Shown piece after piece: positions 33,337 to 40,595 of a stretch of 64,000 nucleotides of DNA (position 1 is the stretch's first letter; each line of letters begins with the position of its first letter). The translations under genes were made by a program, and so were the position numbers. The DNA is from Ruthenibacterium lactatiformans. GTDB lineage: Bacteria > Bacillota > Clostridia > Oscillospirales > Ruminococcaceae. The DNA lies in the NCBI RefSeq assembly GCF_000949455.1, contig NZ_JXXK01000010.1, positions 1 through 64,000 on the forward strand, written 5' to 3'. The notes beneath the pieces are model-generated. The model searched no databases. It had not been told where the DNA came from and saw only the letters and a list, made by a program, of their open reading frames with translations.

Positions 33337-35016
33337 TCAAAACAGTTCGCTCTGCCGGCGCCATTCGTGATTGTTGATGGCGCTTGCCAGTGCCTTGACG
33401 CTGGCCACCATGATATCCGTGTGCTGGCCCGCGCCCCATGTGGTTTCTCCGTCGGCCCACGTCAGGCCCACATAGGCCACGGCGTGGCTGGTGGAGCCTG
33501 TCTCCAGCGCGTGCTCTTTGTAGGTGAGCACCGAGAAATCCCGTCCGCTGCCTTTTTTGATGGCGTTGGAAACCGCATCCAGGCGGCCGTTGCCCTTGCC
33601 GGTATACTCCATGGTAATGTCGTTTTCCGTGACGGTGACCATCGCGTAAATGCCGTCTTTCTGGATGTAATGGGCCTCGGGAATGGCGAAGGGCGTTTCT
33701 TTATTGAGAAACTCGCTTTCAAAGATGCCGTAAACATCCTTGGGGTTCAGCTCCTTGTGCAGATGGTCGCTGACATCCTTCACCGCGTAGCCCAGCGCCT
33801 CGCGCATCTTGGGCGGCAGATCGTAGCCGTAATTCTGCTCCAGGATATATCCGATGCCGCCCTTGCCGGACTGGCTGTTGATGCGGATGACGTCCGTTTC
33901 ATATTCGCGGCCCACGTCGTGGGGGTCGATGGGAAGATAGGGGACGGTCCATTCGTAAAGGTTTTTCTCCTCGCGCCATTTCATGCCCTTGGCGATGGCG
34001 TCCTGATGGCTGCCGCTGAACGCTGCGAACACCAGCGCTCCGGCGTAGGGGGCGCGCTCATATACATGCATGCGCGTGACCTTTTCGTATTCGGCAACAA
34101 TGGCGGGCATGTCGGAAAAATCCAGCCCGGGGTCCACGCCGTGGCTGTACATATTCATGGCGACGGTAACGATGTCCACGTTGCCCGTGCGCTCGCCGTT
34201 GCCGAACAGCGTGCCCTCCACGCGGTCCGCGCCGGCCAGCAGGCCCAGCTCGGTGTCGGCCACGCCGCAGCCCCGGTCGTTGTGCGGGTGCAGGCTGAGG
34301 ATGACGTGCTCACGATACTTCAGGTTGTCGCTCATGTATTCGATCTGGTTGGCATACACATGGCTCATGCTCATGGCCACGGTGACGGGCAGGTTGATGA
34401 TAACGGGCTTTTCCGCCGTGGGCTCCAGAATGTCCAGCACCGCGTTGCAGACCTCCAGCGCGTATTCCGGTTCGGTGCCCGTGAAGCTTTCGGGGCTGTA
34501 TTCAAAGCGGAAATTGCCCTCGTATTCGGCCGCGAGCTGCTTGACGAGCGCCGCGCCGTCCGTGGCGATCTTCCTGATCTCCTCCTTCGATTTTTTAAAC
34601 ACCTGCTCGCGCTGCGCCACGCTGGTGGAATTGTAGAAATGCACCACCGCGCTGGGCGCGCCCTTGAGGGCGTCGAAGGTTCTGCGGATGATATGGTCGC
34701 GGCACTGGGTGAGCACCTGCACCGTCACGTCGTCCGGGATGAGGTGCTGTTCGATGAGCGCGCGCAGAAATTCGTACTCCGTTTCGCTGGCGGCGGGGAA
34801 CCCGACCTCGATCTCCTTGAAGCCCAGCTTGACGAGAAAACGGAAAAAATCCAGCTTTTCCTCCAGGCTCATGGGTACGATAAGGCTCTGGTTGCCGTCG
34901 CGCAGATCCACGCTGCACCAGATGGGCGGTTTTTCAATGTGGTCTTTTTTTGCCCAGCGCATTTCGCACCGGGGGGCGGGAAAATATCCGGGTTTGTACT
35001 TGTCTGCATGCATCAT
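33337..35016 (-). CDS. leuA: 2-isopropylmalate synthase (long, LeuA2-type)
   Basis: 559 residues. Condenses acetyl-CoA with 2-oxoisovalerate. The HMGL-like TIM barrel has W-C-S-V-D-L-R-D-G-N-Q-S-L (~33-45), L-H-P-H-N-D-R-G (~232-239) with metal His residues, and a C-terminal LeuA dimerisation/leucine-feedback domain from about 430. Length and the D-L-R-D-G-N-Q start fit the LeuA type found in fungi and many actinobacteria/Firmicutes rather than the 510-aa E. coli type. ATG 35016 has AAGGAG nine bp upstream. First gene of the operon, behind a T-box. Confidence 0.96.
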   Translation of the reverse strand: MMHADKYKPGYFPAPRCEMRWAKKDHIEKPPIWCSVDLRDGNQSLIVPMSLEEKLDFFRFLVKLGFKEIEVGFPAASETEYEFLRALIEQHLIPDDVTVQVLTQCRDHIIRRTFDALKGAPSAVVHFYNSTSVAQREQVFKKSKEEIRKIATDGAALVKQLAAEYEGNFRFEYSPESFTGTEPEYALEVCNAVLDILEPTAEKPVIINLPVTVAMSMSHVYANQIEYMSDNLKYREHVILSLHPHNDRGCGVADTELGLLAGADRVEGTLFGNGERTGNVDIVTVAMNMYSHGVDPGLDFSDMPAIVAEYEKVTRMHVYERAPYAGALVFAAFSGSHQDAIAKGMKWREEKNLYEWTVPYLPIDPHDVGREYETDVIRINSQSGKGGIGYILEQNYGYDLPPKMREALGYAVKDVSDHLHKELNPKDVYGIFESEFLNKETPFAIPEAHYIQKDGIYAMVTVTENDITMEYTGKGNGRLDAVSNAIKKGSGRDFSVLTYKEHALETGSTSHAVAYVGLTWADGETTWGAGQHTDIMVASVKALASAINNHEWRRQSELF

Positions 35017-35067
35017 GGTTCCATTCTCCTTTTCCTGTTCGGTTTTGGGGGATGGCCATGGGAACGA

Positions 35068-35364
35068 AAAAAGCTCCGTCTCATGGCCGTTTGGGCCAAG
35101 AGACGGAGCTTTAAAAATCAGCTTCGCGGTACCACTCTTGTTGCCGGGAAACACCCGGCCGCTTCGTGCCATCAGCCTGCAAAACAGGCGAACAGCCTGA
35201 CATGATAACGGTGTCAAACCCGGCTGCGCCTACTTTGCGAATGCATTTCAGCTTGCTGCTCGGGGGCCAGTACGCATCACGCCCGGCGCTGTTTTTCACC
35301 AGCCAACAGCTCTCTGCGGCTCGGGACTGTGTGCGGTTTCCCCGTCGTTGCATTTTTTCATATT
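35068..35364 (-). ncRNA. T-box leader riboswitch of the leucine operon
   Basis: The T-box signature AGAGTGGTACCGCGAAGCTG lies at 35119-35138 on the minus strand (its UGGnACC core pairs with the uncharged tRNA 3' end). It is followed by a terminator with arms AAAGCTCCGTCTC and GAGACGGAGCTTT plus T6, and preceded by a long stem I region with AGAGAG and a GGUGAAA-like bulge. The leader runs about 300 nt. Uncharged tRNA-Leu would favour the antiterminator and switch on leuACDB; the leucine identity is inferred from the operon, since I could not place the specifier codon with confidence. Confidence 0.93.
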
Positions 35365-35776
35365 GCTATTATTTTAATGGCCCGAGCGAGGTTTGTCAAG
35401 AGTTTTTTAGATGAGAAGTTTGATATATCAGCACCTATAAAAGCTCTTTAATGAGTGCAAACCAATATACTTGATTGTAAGTGGCGGCAATAGCGTCTTT
35501 TGAAACAGATTCTCCCCGTTCACGGCGAAGAAAAATTGGGTGGATACGAAGGAATTCTTCAAATGTGAACCCGCGAGGAGAAGATATATGGCATGAGGGA
35601 ATATGCGATTGGGCATTGCTTACAAAAATGAAATTGTTTTTTGCGCATGCGCAAAACCAGAGAGGCGTACGTTGAGAACGTGGAACAGTATGAAATTCAC
35701 AAGGGTGGAAAGAGTATGGAGCATATGCTTCCAAAGGCTATACATTTGATTGTCAGTCACTTTTGTCACCTCGGCT
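35365..35776. other. Gene-poor, AT-richer interval before trkH
   Basis: Outside the leu promoter, the stretch 35400-35760 is clearly more AT-rich than its surroundings. A minus-strand frame (35435-35734, 99 codons) has a hydrophilic C-terminal part, F-E-E-F-L-R-I-H-P-I-F-L-R-R-E-R, that looks somewhat protein-like, but it has no ribosome site, an implausible N terminus and no family I know. It may be a remnant of a gene. The plus strand holds nothing better. Confidence 0.5.
35371..35399 (-). promoter_or_regulatory. Promoter of the T-box/leu transcript
   Basis: On the minus strand TTGACA (35394-35399), 17-bp spacer, TAAAAT (35371-35376). Confidence 0.88.
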
Positions 35777-37165
35777 TCAGCCTACATTGATGTGCGCCTG
35801 GGGCTGTACGGCCCGGCGTGCTGCAGCACTGTCCTTGCGGGCGGAAAGGCTGATGGCCAGCGAAACCGGCCCCACGCGGCCGATGAACATCGTCAGCATC
35901 GTCACCACGCGGGCAAAGGGGTTCATCAACGGCGTCACACCCACTGAAAGCCCCACGGTGCCGAAGGCAGACACAGCTTCAAACACGCTGTTCACCTCGT
36001 TCAGCTCCGGCCCGGTATTGTAGAACAGCGTCATGGAGGCAGCGATCACAGCGAACAGAGAGAGCATCAGGATGGTGAGCGATTTATATACGGTTTTATG
36101 GTCGATGCGGCGGCCGAAGATCATGGCCTCGTCCCGGCCGCGGACGACGCTGGCCACGGCCAGCAGCACCACGCTGAGCGTGGTGACCTTGATGCCGCCG
36201 CCCGTGCCGCCCGGCGCCGCGCCAATGAACATGAGCAGAGACATGAAGATCTTGGTGAAATTCGTCATATCCCCCAGCGGGATGCTGTTGTAGCCCGCTG
36301 TGCGGGCGGAGACAGACTGGAACGCCGCGTTGGTGATCTTGTCGAACAGGTTCATCGGCCCCAGCGTGAGCGGATTGTTATACTCCATGAACAGGATGCC
36401 CGCAGTGCCCAGCAGGAGCAGCCAGCCGGTGATCCACAAAACCAGCTTTGTGTGTGTGCGCAGGTGGTGTGTACGGTGGTAGGCCGAAAGGTCCTGCCAG
36501 ACAAGAAAGCCCAGTCCGCCGCTGATGATGAGCAGTGAAATAACAGCCAAAACGTACGGATTGCTCTGATAAGGAATAACGCTGCCGCCCGGCATGACGC
36601 GGCCCAGGATATCGAACCCCGCGTTGCAGAACGACGAGATGGAAATGAACACCGAGATGAAAATACCATCCGCACCGAACTGAGGGACGAACACAAGAGC
36701 AAGCAGCGCCGCACCGATGGCCTCGAAAACAAAGGCGACCTTCATAACGAACTGCAGCAGCGCCCGGGCCTGGCTGGCGTCCGAAAGGTTGATGCTCTCG
36801 CTGGCAAGGCGAAGGCTTTTGAAGCCCAGCCGACGCCCGACGGCAATGTTGAAAAATGTGGTAAGCGTTACCAGCCCCAGCCCGCCCACCTGAATGAGCA
36901 GCAGGATGACTACTTGGCCGAACGTGGAGAATTGCGTGTAGGTGTCAAATACCACAAGGCCCGTCACGCAGGTGGCGGAGGTAGCGGTGAACATGGCGTC
37001 CAGCATGTCCAGCATCTGTCCGTCCCGGTTGGAGACGGGCAGCATCAGCAGCAGCGTGCCGCACAGGATAACGGCAAGAAAGCTGCCGACGATCAACCGG
37101 GTAGGGTTGGTGTTTTTGCGCCGGGCGTTGTGGGAAAGCGCCTCGGCCAGAGAAAACCCCTTCAA
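35777..37165 (-). CDS. TrkH/KtrB-family potassium transporter membrane subunit
   Basis: 462 residues with about eight to ten membrane spans and the four pore-loop repeats of K+ channels-like transporters (T-S-A-T-C-V-T-G-L at ~63-71, F-C-N-A-G-F-D at ~188-194, S-x-R-T-A-G-Y-N at ~308-315, S-A-F-G-T-V-G-L-S at ~410-418). It imports K+ (with Na+ or H+) with a cytoplasmic TrkA/KtrA regulator, which is not nearby. The start is TTG 37165 with GAGGTG six bp upstream, giving M-K-G-F. Single-gene unit. Confidence 0.92.
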   Translation of the reverse strand: MKGFSLAEALSHNARRKNTNPTRLIVGSFLAVILCGTLLLMLPVSNRDGQMLDMLDAMFTATSATCVTGLVVFDTYTQFSTFGQVVILLLIQVGGLGLVTLTTFFNIAVGRRLGFKSLRLASESINLSDASQARALLQFVMKVAFVFEAIGAALLALVFVPQFGADGIFISVFISISSFCNAGFDILGRVMPGGSVIPYQSNPYVLAVISLLIISGGLGFLVWQDLSAYHRTHHLRTHTKLVLWITGWLLLLGTAGILFMEYNNPLTLGPMNLFDKITNAAFQSVSARTAGYNSIPLGDMTNFTKIFMSLLMFIGAAPGGTGGGIKVTTLSVVLLAVASVVRGRDEAMIFGRRIDHKTVYKSLTILMLSLFAVIAASMTLFYNTGPELNEVNSVFEAVSAFGTVGLSVGVTPLMNPFARVVTMLTMFIGRVGPVSLAISLSARKDSAAARRAVQPQAHINVG

Positions 37166-37318
37166 CAGAACACCTCATTTTGCGTGTTTGCATAGAATAA
37201 TAGGTTATTAACAGGAACCGCCTATTTTTTTGCATGCTATTAATATACACTACCTCCGGACCAAATACAACCGCCAAAGGCGGAGGAAATGAACAAAAGC
37301 CGATTTCGCAGCGCGGGC

Positions 37319-37347
37319 TTGCAATTTTTTTACCGTGCCTTTATAAT
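37319..37347 (+). promoter_or_regulatory. Strong promoter of the tRNA array
   Basis: TTGCAA (37319-37324), 17-bp spacer and TATAAT (37342-37347). Transcription would start near 37354 and run through three tRNA-half units into the intact tRNA-Arg. Confidence 0.88.
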
Positions 37348-37375
37348 GGAATAGCCGCAGAAATGCGGTGGTTTT

Positions 37376-37477
37376 GTCTCCGTAGCTCAGTTGGATAGAG
37401 CGAACGCCTCCTAAGGTTGTGCTCTACCAGCTGCCTTACGGGGAAAAGTGATCGTTGCCAGTCTCAATTTAATATAA
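37376..37477 (+). pseudogene. Truncated tRNA-Arg(CCU) unit 1 (5' half plus inverted tRNA half)
   Basis: The first 39 bases reproduce the acceptor strand, D-arm and anticodon loop of the intact tRNA (GTCTCCG...CGCCTCCTAA at 37405-37414). Right after the anticodon loop the tRNA sequence ends and is replaced by about 63 bp that, read in reverse, looks like another tRNA 5' half (ctggtagagcac is its D-arm). The two halves meet at the palindrome CCTAAGG and can pair as one long hairpin. It cannot give a functional tRNA. Confidence 0.85.
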
Positions 37478-37579
37478 GTCTCTGTAGCTCAGCAGGATAG
37501 AGCGTTCGCCTCCTAAGGTTGTGCTCTACCAGCTGCCTTACGGGGAAAAGTGATCGTTGCCAGTCTCAATTTAATATAA
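37478..37579 (+). pseudogene. Truncated tRNA-Arg(CCU) unit 2
   Basis: Exactly 102 bp after unit 1 and identical to it except for a few bases in the D-arm and anticodon stem (GTCTCTG start, cagg in place of ttgg, cgttcg in place of cgaacg). The core CGCCTCCTAA is at 37507-37516 and the inverted-half segment is identical to unit 1. Confidence 0.85.
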
Positions 37580-37682
37580 GTCTCTGTAGCTCAGCAGGAT
37601 AGAGCGTTCGCCTCCTAATAATCAGGTCATCAAAGTCCTGGGAGGCGAGTTGCTCCATCCTTGACCATAATAAATTGAATAT
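37580..37682 (+). pseudogene. Truncated tRNA-Arg(CCU) unit 3 with a different 3' part
   Basis: Matches unit 2 up to the anticodon loop (CGCCTCCTAA at 37609-37618), then switches to a different ~60-bp sequence that carries a CGCCTCC...GGAGGCG inverted repeat and no T-arm or acceptor. The switch point is the same base as in units 1 and 2. Confidence 0.8.
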
Positions 37683-37759
37683 GTCTCCGTAGCTCAGCTG
37701 GATAGAGCACACGCCTCCTAAGCGTGGGGCCGGCAGTTCAAATCTGCCCGGGGACGCCA
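37683..37759 (+). tRNA. tRNA-Arg, anticodon CCU
   Basis: A full cloverleaf of 77 nt including encoded CCA: acceptor GTCTCCG/CGGGGAC (with a G-U), D-stem GCTC/GAGC, anticodon stem CACGC/GCGTG around loop CTCCTAA (anticodon CCU, codon AGG), 5-nt variable loop, T-stem GGCAG/CTGCC with TTCAAAT. tRNA-Arg(CCU) genes are frequent integration targets; a tyrosine recombinase gene lies 230 bp beyond the 3' end. Confidence 0.95.
37712..37759. other. Probable attachment-site region of the integrative element
   Basis: The integrase gene points toward the 3' half of tRNA-Arg, the usual arrangement for elements that integrate in tRNA genes. The four tRNA copies share the core CGCCTCCTAA at the same offset and diverge just after it, which suggests strand exchange in the anticodon loop, although a crossover in the T-arm/3' end cannot be excluded. 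The other end of the element was not found in the window. Confidence 0.4.
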
Positions 37760-37760
37760 T

Positions 37761-37792
37761 AAATGCCGTAACTGCAAGAGGTTGCGGCATTT
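37761..37792 (+). terminator. Terminator of the tRNA transcript
   Basis: The arms AAATGCCGTAAC and GTTGCGGCATTT (one mismatch pair) are followed by TTCCTTTTC, one base after the CCA. Confidence 0.8.
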
Positions 37793-37989
37793 TCCTTTTC
37801 TTTTTCTTCTATGGGGATTAGAACGGATTACCTATTTGTCACCGGTTAGGAAGGAAATTCTTTATTCCTATCCGCTCCAATTTCCATTACAGGACTCGAA
37901 CGATTTTTTGATCAATCTTGAAAAAATCGCTCATTTTGCTAATGAGCACTGCCGCAGCGTTTTGTGTCGTTTCATATCATCCTGTGTAT

Positions 37990-39420
37990 TTATGCACCAA
38001 TTAGTTTTTTGGCTAACTGGCTCATAATCTGTTCGCCATACTGCTCAACAAACTTTTTTGTAAAGGCATCCATGAGTTCAGGTTTAGCTGCCAACTGCTT
38101 CATCAGAGCTTCAGAATCAGGTTCAGCAGCGGCGCTCTCTGCGCGAAGCCTTTGTTCGACACCCCGCATATCCGCGTTTGCATAAAAGGCCATTTCAAAC
38201 TTTTGGGCATTGACTTTTCGATCTTCATCCAGGATGTGCGCGTAAACCTGGGTAACCATGTCGCTTTGTGCATGGCCGGTATCCCCCTGCGTTGCCTTGA
38301 CATCCCCCTTATTGATTTTCAGCTTATAAGTTGTGCTGGAGTGTCGGAGGGAGTGAAAAACTACATTTGGAAGACCAGCAGATTTTTTCAAACGTTCAAA
38401 CTGGTTACCGATAATCCGATCTTCGCAGGGGCGTCCCGTTTCCTGTGCCAAAACCAAGTTATAGTCAATGTAATCGTCGCCCATAAATTCTTTGAGCTTG
38501 TCCTGTTTTTCTTTCCATTCCCGCAAAATATAGGCAAGGGTTCGGGGAATCCAAACTTTACGAATGCTACTTTCGGTTTTGGGCTTTTTCAAAACCAACC
38601 GTGTAGAAGACTTTCCACCCATCAAGCGTGGGAATACAAAAAGGATGTCTTTTTCACCAACCGCGTTAATAGCTTTCTGGTCAACACGGGCTAGTTCCTT
38701 TTCAATCCAGACGAAAGCGTCATCGCGAGCAATCTCTTCATCTGATATGTGAACACAGTCCCAGGTCAGTCCAGTTATTTCGCCCATTCGCATGGAGCAG
38801 GCAAAAGCCAGATTGATTGCAACATACAGTTTTCCGTCTGAACAGTGGTTGAGCGCATCCCGGATTATATCAGCGGTCCAGATAGCCCTTACTTTTTTCT
38901 CCCGCTTGGGCAATATTGCATCCTCAAATGGATTTTTCCCAACGATGTCCCAGCGGACAGCCTGATGGAACGCACACCGCATCAGTTTAACAATTTTTTC
39001 AATGGTGCAGGGTGTGACAAATTCTGTTCTGGCGTGTCTGTATGGAGTTTCAACGGGAGCTGTTTTCTGCAGTTTCTGGATGAACTGATCCACTGACCTG
39101 CGATTGATGTCCTGAACAATTTCATTTCCAATCAATGGGTTAATATAATTGTCGATCAAGCCATTATTTGAAGCATAAACAGACAATCCCCATCTTTTTG
39201 TTCCATATAGTTCAACAAAATCTTTCAGGAATTCTTTTACAGTCAGTTCGCTGGGAGGAATAAATGTGCCGTTGTTGATTTCGTTTTCAACTGCTGCTTT
39301 TCGTTTCAGTGCCTCTTTTTTGGTTGTGAAAGTTTCCCACTTTTGTTTCTTTTCACCTTTCGAGTCATCATAGGTGTAGACAACAGCGTATCTCTTTCCT
39401 CGTTTCTGTATTGATGCCAT
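37990..39420 (-). CDS. Tyrosine-type site-specific recombinase (integrase)
   Basis: 476 residues. An N-terminal arm-type binding domain (1-55, Y-A-V-V-Y-T-Y-D-D...), a core-binding SAM-like domain (~60-165) and the catalytic domain with R211 (A-C-S-M-R-M-G-E), H356-S-L-R359, H383 (T-G-H-A-Q-S) and nucleophile Y393 (Q-V-Y-A-H-I) give the complete R-H-R-H-Y set. A C-terminal extension of ~60 residues follows. It is likely to integrate and excise the element at the adjacent tRNA-Arg. ATG 39420; starts 21 bp after the excisionase-like gene and is co-transcribed with it. Confidence 0.95.
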   Translation of the reverse strand: MASIQKRGKRYAVVYTYDDSKGEKKQKWETFTTKKEALKRKAAVENEINNGTFIPPSELTVKEFLKDFVELYGTKRWGLSVYASNNGLIDNYINPLIGNEIVQDINRRSVDQFIQKLQKTAPVETPYRHARTEFVTPCTIEKIVKLMRCAFHQAVRWDIVGKNPFEDAILPKREKKVRAIWTADIIRDALNHCSDGKLYVAINLAFACSMRMGEITGLTWDCVHISDEEIARDDAFVWIEKELARVDQKAINAVGEKDILFVFPRLMGGKSSTRLVLKKPKTESSIRKVWIPRTLAYILREWKEKQDKLKEFMGDDYIDYNLVLAQETGRPCEDRIIGNQFERLKKSAGLPNVVFHSLRHSSTTYKLKINKGDVKATQGDTGHAQSDMVTQVYAHILDEDRKVNAQKFEMAFYANADMRGVEQRLRAESAAAEPDSEALMKQLAAKPELMDAFTKKFVEQYGEQIMSQLAKKLIGA

Positions 39421-39441
39421 AGTTGTAGGCTCCTTTCCAAA

Positions 39442-39651
39442 TCAATCGGAACCGTCAAGCCATTCGTCAAAGGACTTTTTGGAGATCCTTAATTTGGTTC
39501 CTATGCGCACGGATTTAAAAGCTCCGCTGGCACACAGGTTATAGATGGAGCGTTTGCTGACGCCCAAGATCTCAGCAGCCTCTGAAACAGAATAGCTTCG
39601 TTTTTCTGCGTTATTCCGATCTGTGTTTTCAAGAAATTGTTTATCAGCCAC
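39442..39651 (-). CDS. Excisionase-like helix-turn-helix protein
   Basis: 69 residues with a MerR/excisionase-type winged HTH: Y-S-V-S-E-A-A-E-I-L-G-V-S-K-R-S-I-Y-N-L at ~20-39, followed by the wing F-K-S-V-R-I-G-T-K-L-R-I-S-K. Such proteins bend att DNA and set the direction of recombination. Good ribosome site (AGGAGGC on the minus strand). Directly upstream of the integrase in one transcript. Confidence 0.9.
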   Translation of the reverse strand: MADKQFLENTDRNNAEKRSYSVSEAAEILGVSKRSIYNLCASGAFKSVRIGTKLRISKKSFDEWLDGSD

Positions 39652-39706
39652 GATATGCCTCCTTTCTGTGTGGCCGACAAAGAAGCCTACGATTCCCTAC
39701 ATATAT

Positions 39707-39735
39707 CATATACGCTTTCCCTGCCGCCACATCAA
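39707..39735 (-). promoter_or_regulatory. Promoter of the xis-int transcript
   Basis: On the minus strand TTGATG (39730-39735), 17 bp, TATATG (39707-39712); about 56 bp before the excisionase start. Confidence 0.6.
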
Positions 39736-40094
39736 CAAAAAGTAAAAAAACAAGGCGTTCGAGTCCAAAATATTTAATTGAGCTGCTCCAGGTCATTTCC
39801 TGCGCCGGGCTTTCCGCCGCGTATTACCAGGGCCTGCTATGCAGTATTTCAACCGTGGGTGAGCTGACAAGCCTTCGCACACTATCCGCGCTCCCTGTAT
39901 AACCCCTGAAACAGAGTTATTCTTTTTTCAAAGTACAAAAGGCGTGCAGACCAACAGGAAAACCGTGTCATGTCTGTACACCCTTATAAATAGTGGACCG
40001 GAGCTGAATTTCTGCACTTTTTTGATTTTAAGGCAAAAAATTTTTGAAGTATGGTTTCTCCATCCGATAAGGCACAATATATAGAAATATCCTA

Positions 40095-40123
40095 TTGACT
40101 AAATCAATATATTGTGTTATAGT
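40095..40123 (+). promoter_or_regulatory. Strong promoter of the element's plus-strand gene run
   Basis: TTGACT (40095-40100), 17-bp spacer, TATAGT (40118-40123). The start site would be near 40130, about 300 bp before the first gene. Confidence 0.88.
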
Positions 40124-40129
40124 GGTTTT

Positions 40130-40376
40130 GTAATTGATTTTTGTGCGTTTCCCTTGTGGGATACAGACCAAGTTTCTGTACCGCAGGCCGTTGGCCCGCA
40201 TTGCACACGCGGTTAAGATTGTATTTGTGCCAGTAGTATTGCTGTGCCCTTTGGGGCCGGTGTATTACTGGCTTTTTTTATTTTTCGGGGTTTTGCCCCA
40301 CCAGCGAGGATGACATTGGTTCATAGGCAGCTATGGACGACAGGCGTTTCGCCCTTTGTCAGTCTCGCTTTTTTTG
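40130..40376 (+). ncRNA. Structured, terminator-containing leader RNA (family not recognised)
   Basis: The predicted transcript contains in order the hairpins TCCCttgtGGGA, TACAGA...TCTGTA and GGCCgttGGCC, then a terminator (GCCAGTA 40229-40235 / TACTGGC 40266-40272 with seven T), a small GGGGttttGCCCC hairpin, and a second terminator (GCGAGnnTGACA 40304-40315 / TGTCAnnCTCGC 40357-40368 with a run of T). Both would stop transcription before the downstream genes, so either short RNAs are made or readthrough is controlled. I do not recognise a riboswitch class. Confidence 0.6.
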
Positions 40377-40437
40377 TGCCCAAATGCCGGAAACGGCTTT
40401 GAGGATATATCAAAACTTACAGAAAGGAAGGATGCAC

Positions 40438-40593
40438 ATGAAGGCGAAAAAGAAAAGGCAGGAGTCTGTGGCCAAAAAGAAACAGACGGCGGAGAGCTGG
40501 CAGCAGTATCAGAAACCGTCCAAGTCCATCGGGGTCTGCAATCCGATGATTCGAGTACACGCTGTTCCCCGTCGAGCCCGGAGGGGGTGTTGA
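40438..40593 (+). CDS. Small basic protein upstream of the YqaJ nuclease
   Basis: 51 residues from ATG 40438 (53 if the ATG at 40432 is used; AGAAAGGAAGG precedes both). Very rich in Lys/Arg (M-K-A-K-K-K-R, A-K-K-K-Q), with a C terminus R-R-A-R-R-G-C. Its stop lies 2 bp before the YqaJ start, and the YqaJ ribosome site GGAGGGGG is inside it, so the two are translationally coupled. It may be a nucleic-acid-binding accessory or a leader peptide. No family recognised. Confidence 0.55.
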   Translation: MKAKKKRQESVAKKKQTAESWQQYQKPSKSIGVCNPMIRVHAVPRRARRGC

Positions 40594-40595
40594 AG

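Larger units (their letters stand above)
39652..40437. other. 786-bp intergenic region between int module and element genes
   Basis: Left: the xis-int promoter. Centre (about 39760-40080): no gene, no clear structure; an origin or oriT could lie here but nothing proves it. Right: a strong promoter and two stem-loop terminators (separate entries) before the first plus-strand gene. Confidence 0.6.

Noticed and set aside
33265..35205. 646-codon plus-strand frame opposite leuA, and 527-codon frame opposite glmS (4617-6200)
   Set aside because: Shadows of conserved enzymes on the other strand; low-complexity His/Val-rich translations without a start signal.
35435..35734. 99-codon minus-strand frame before trkH
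   Set aside because: No ribosome site, odd composition and no family; mentioned only as a possible remnant.
37566..37790. Minus-strand 74-codon frame across the tRNA
   Set aside because: It is the translation of the tRNA antisense strand, a well-known annotation artefact.
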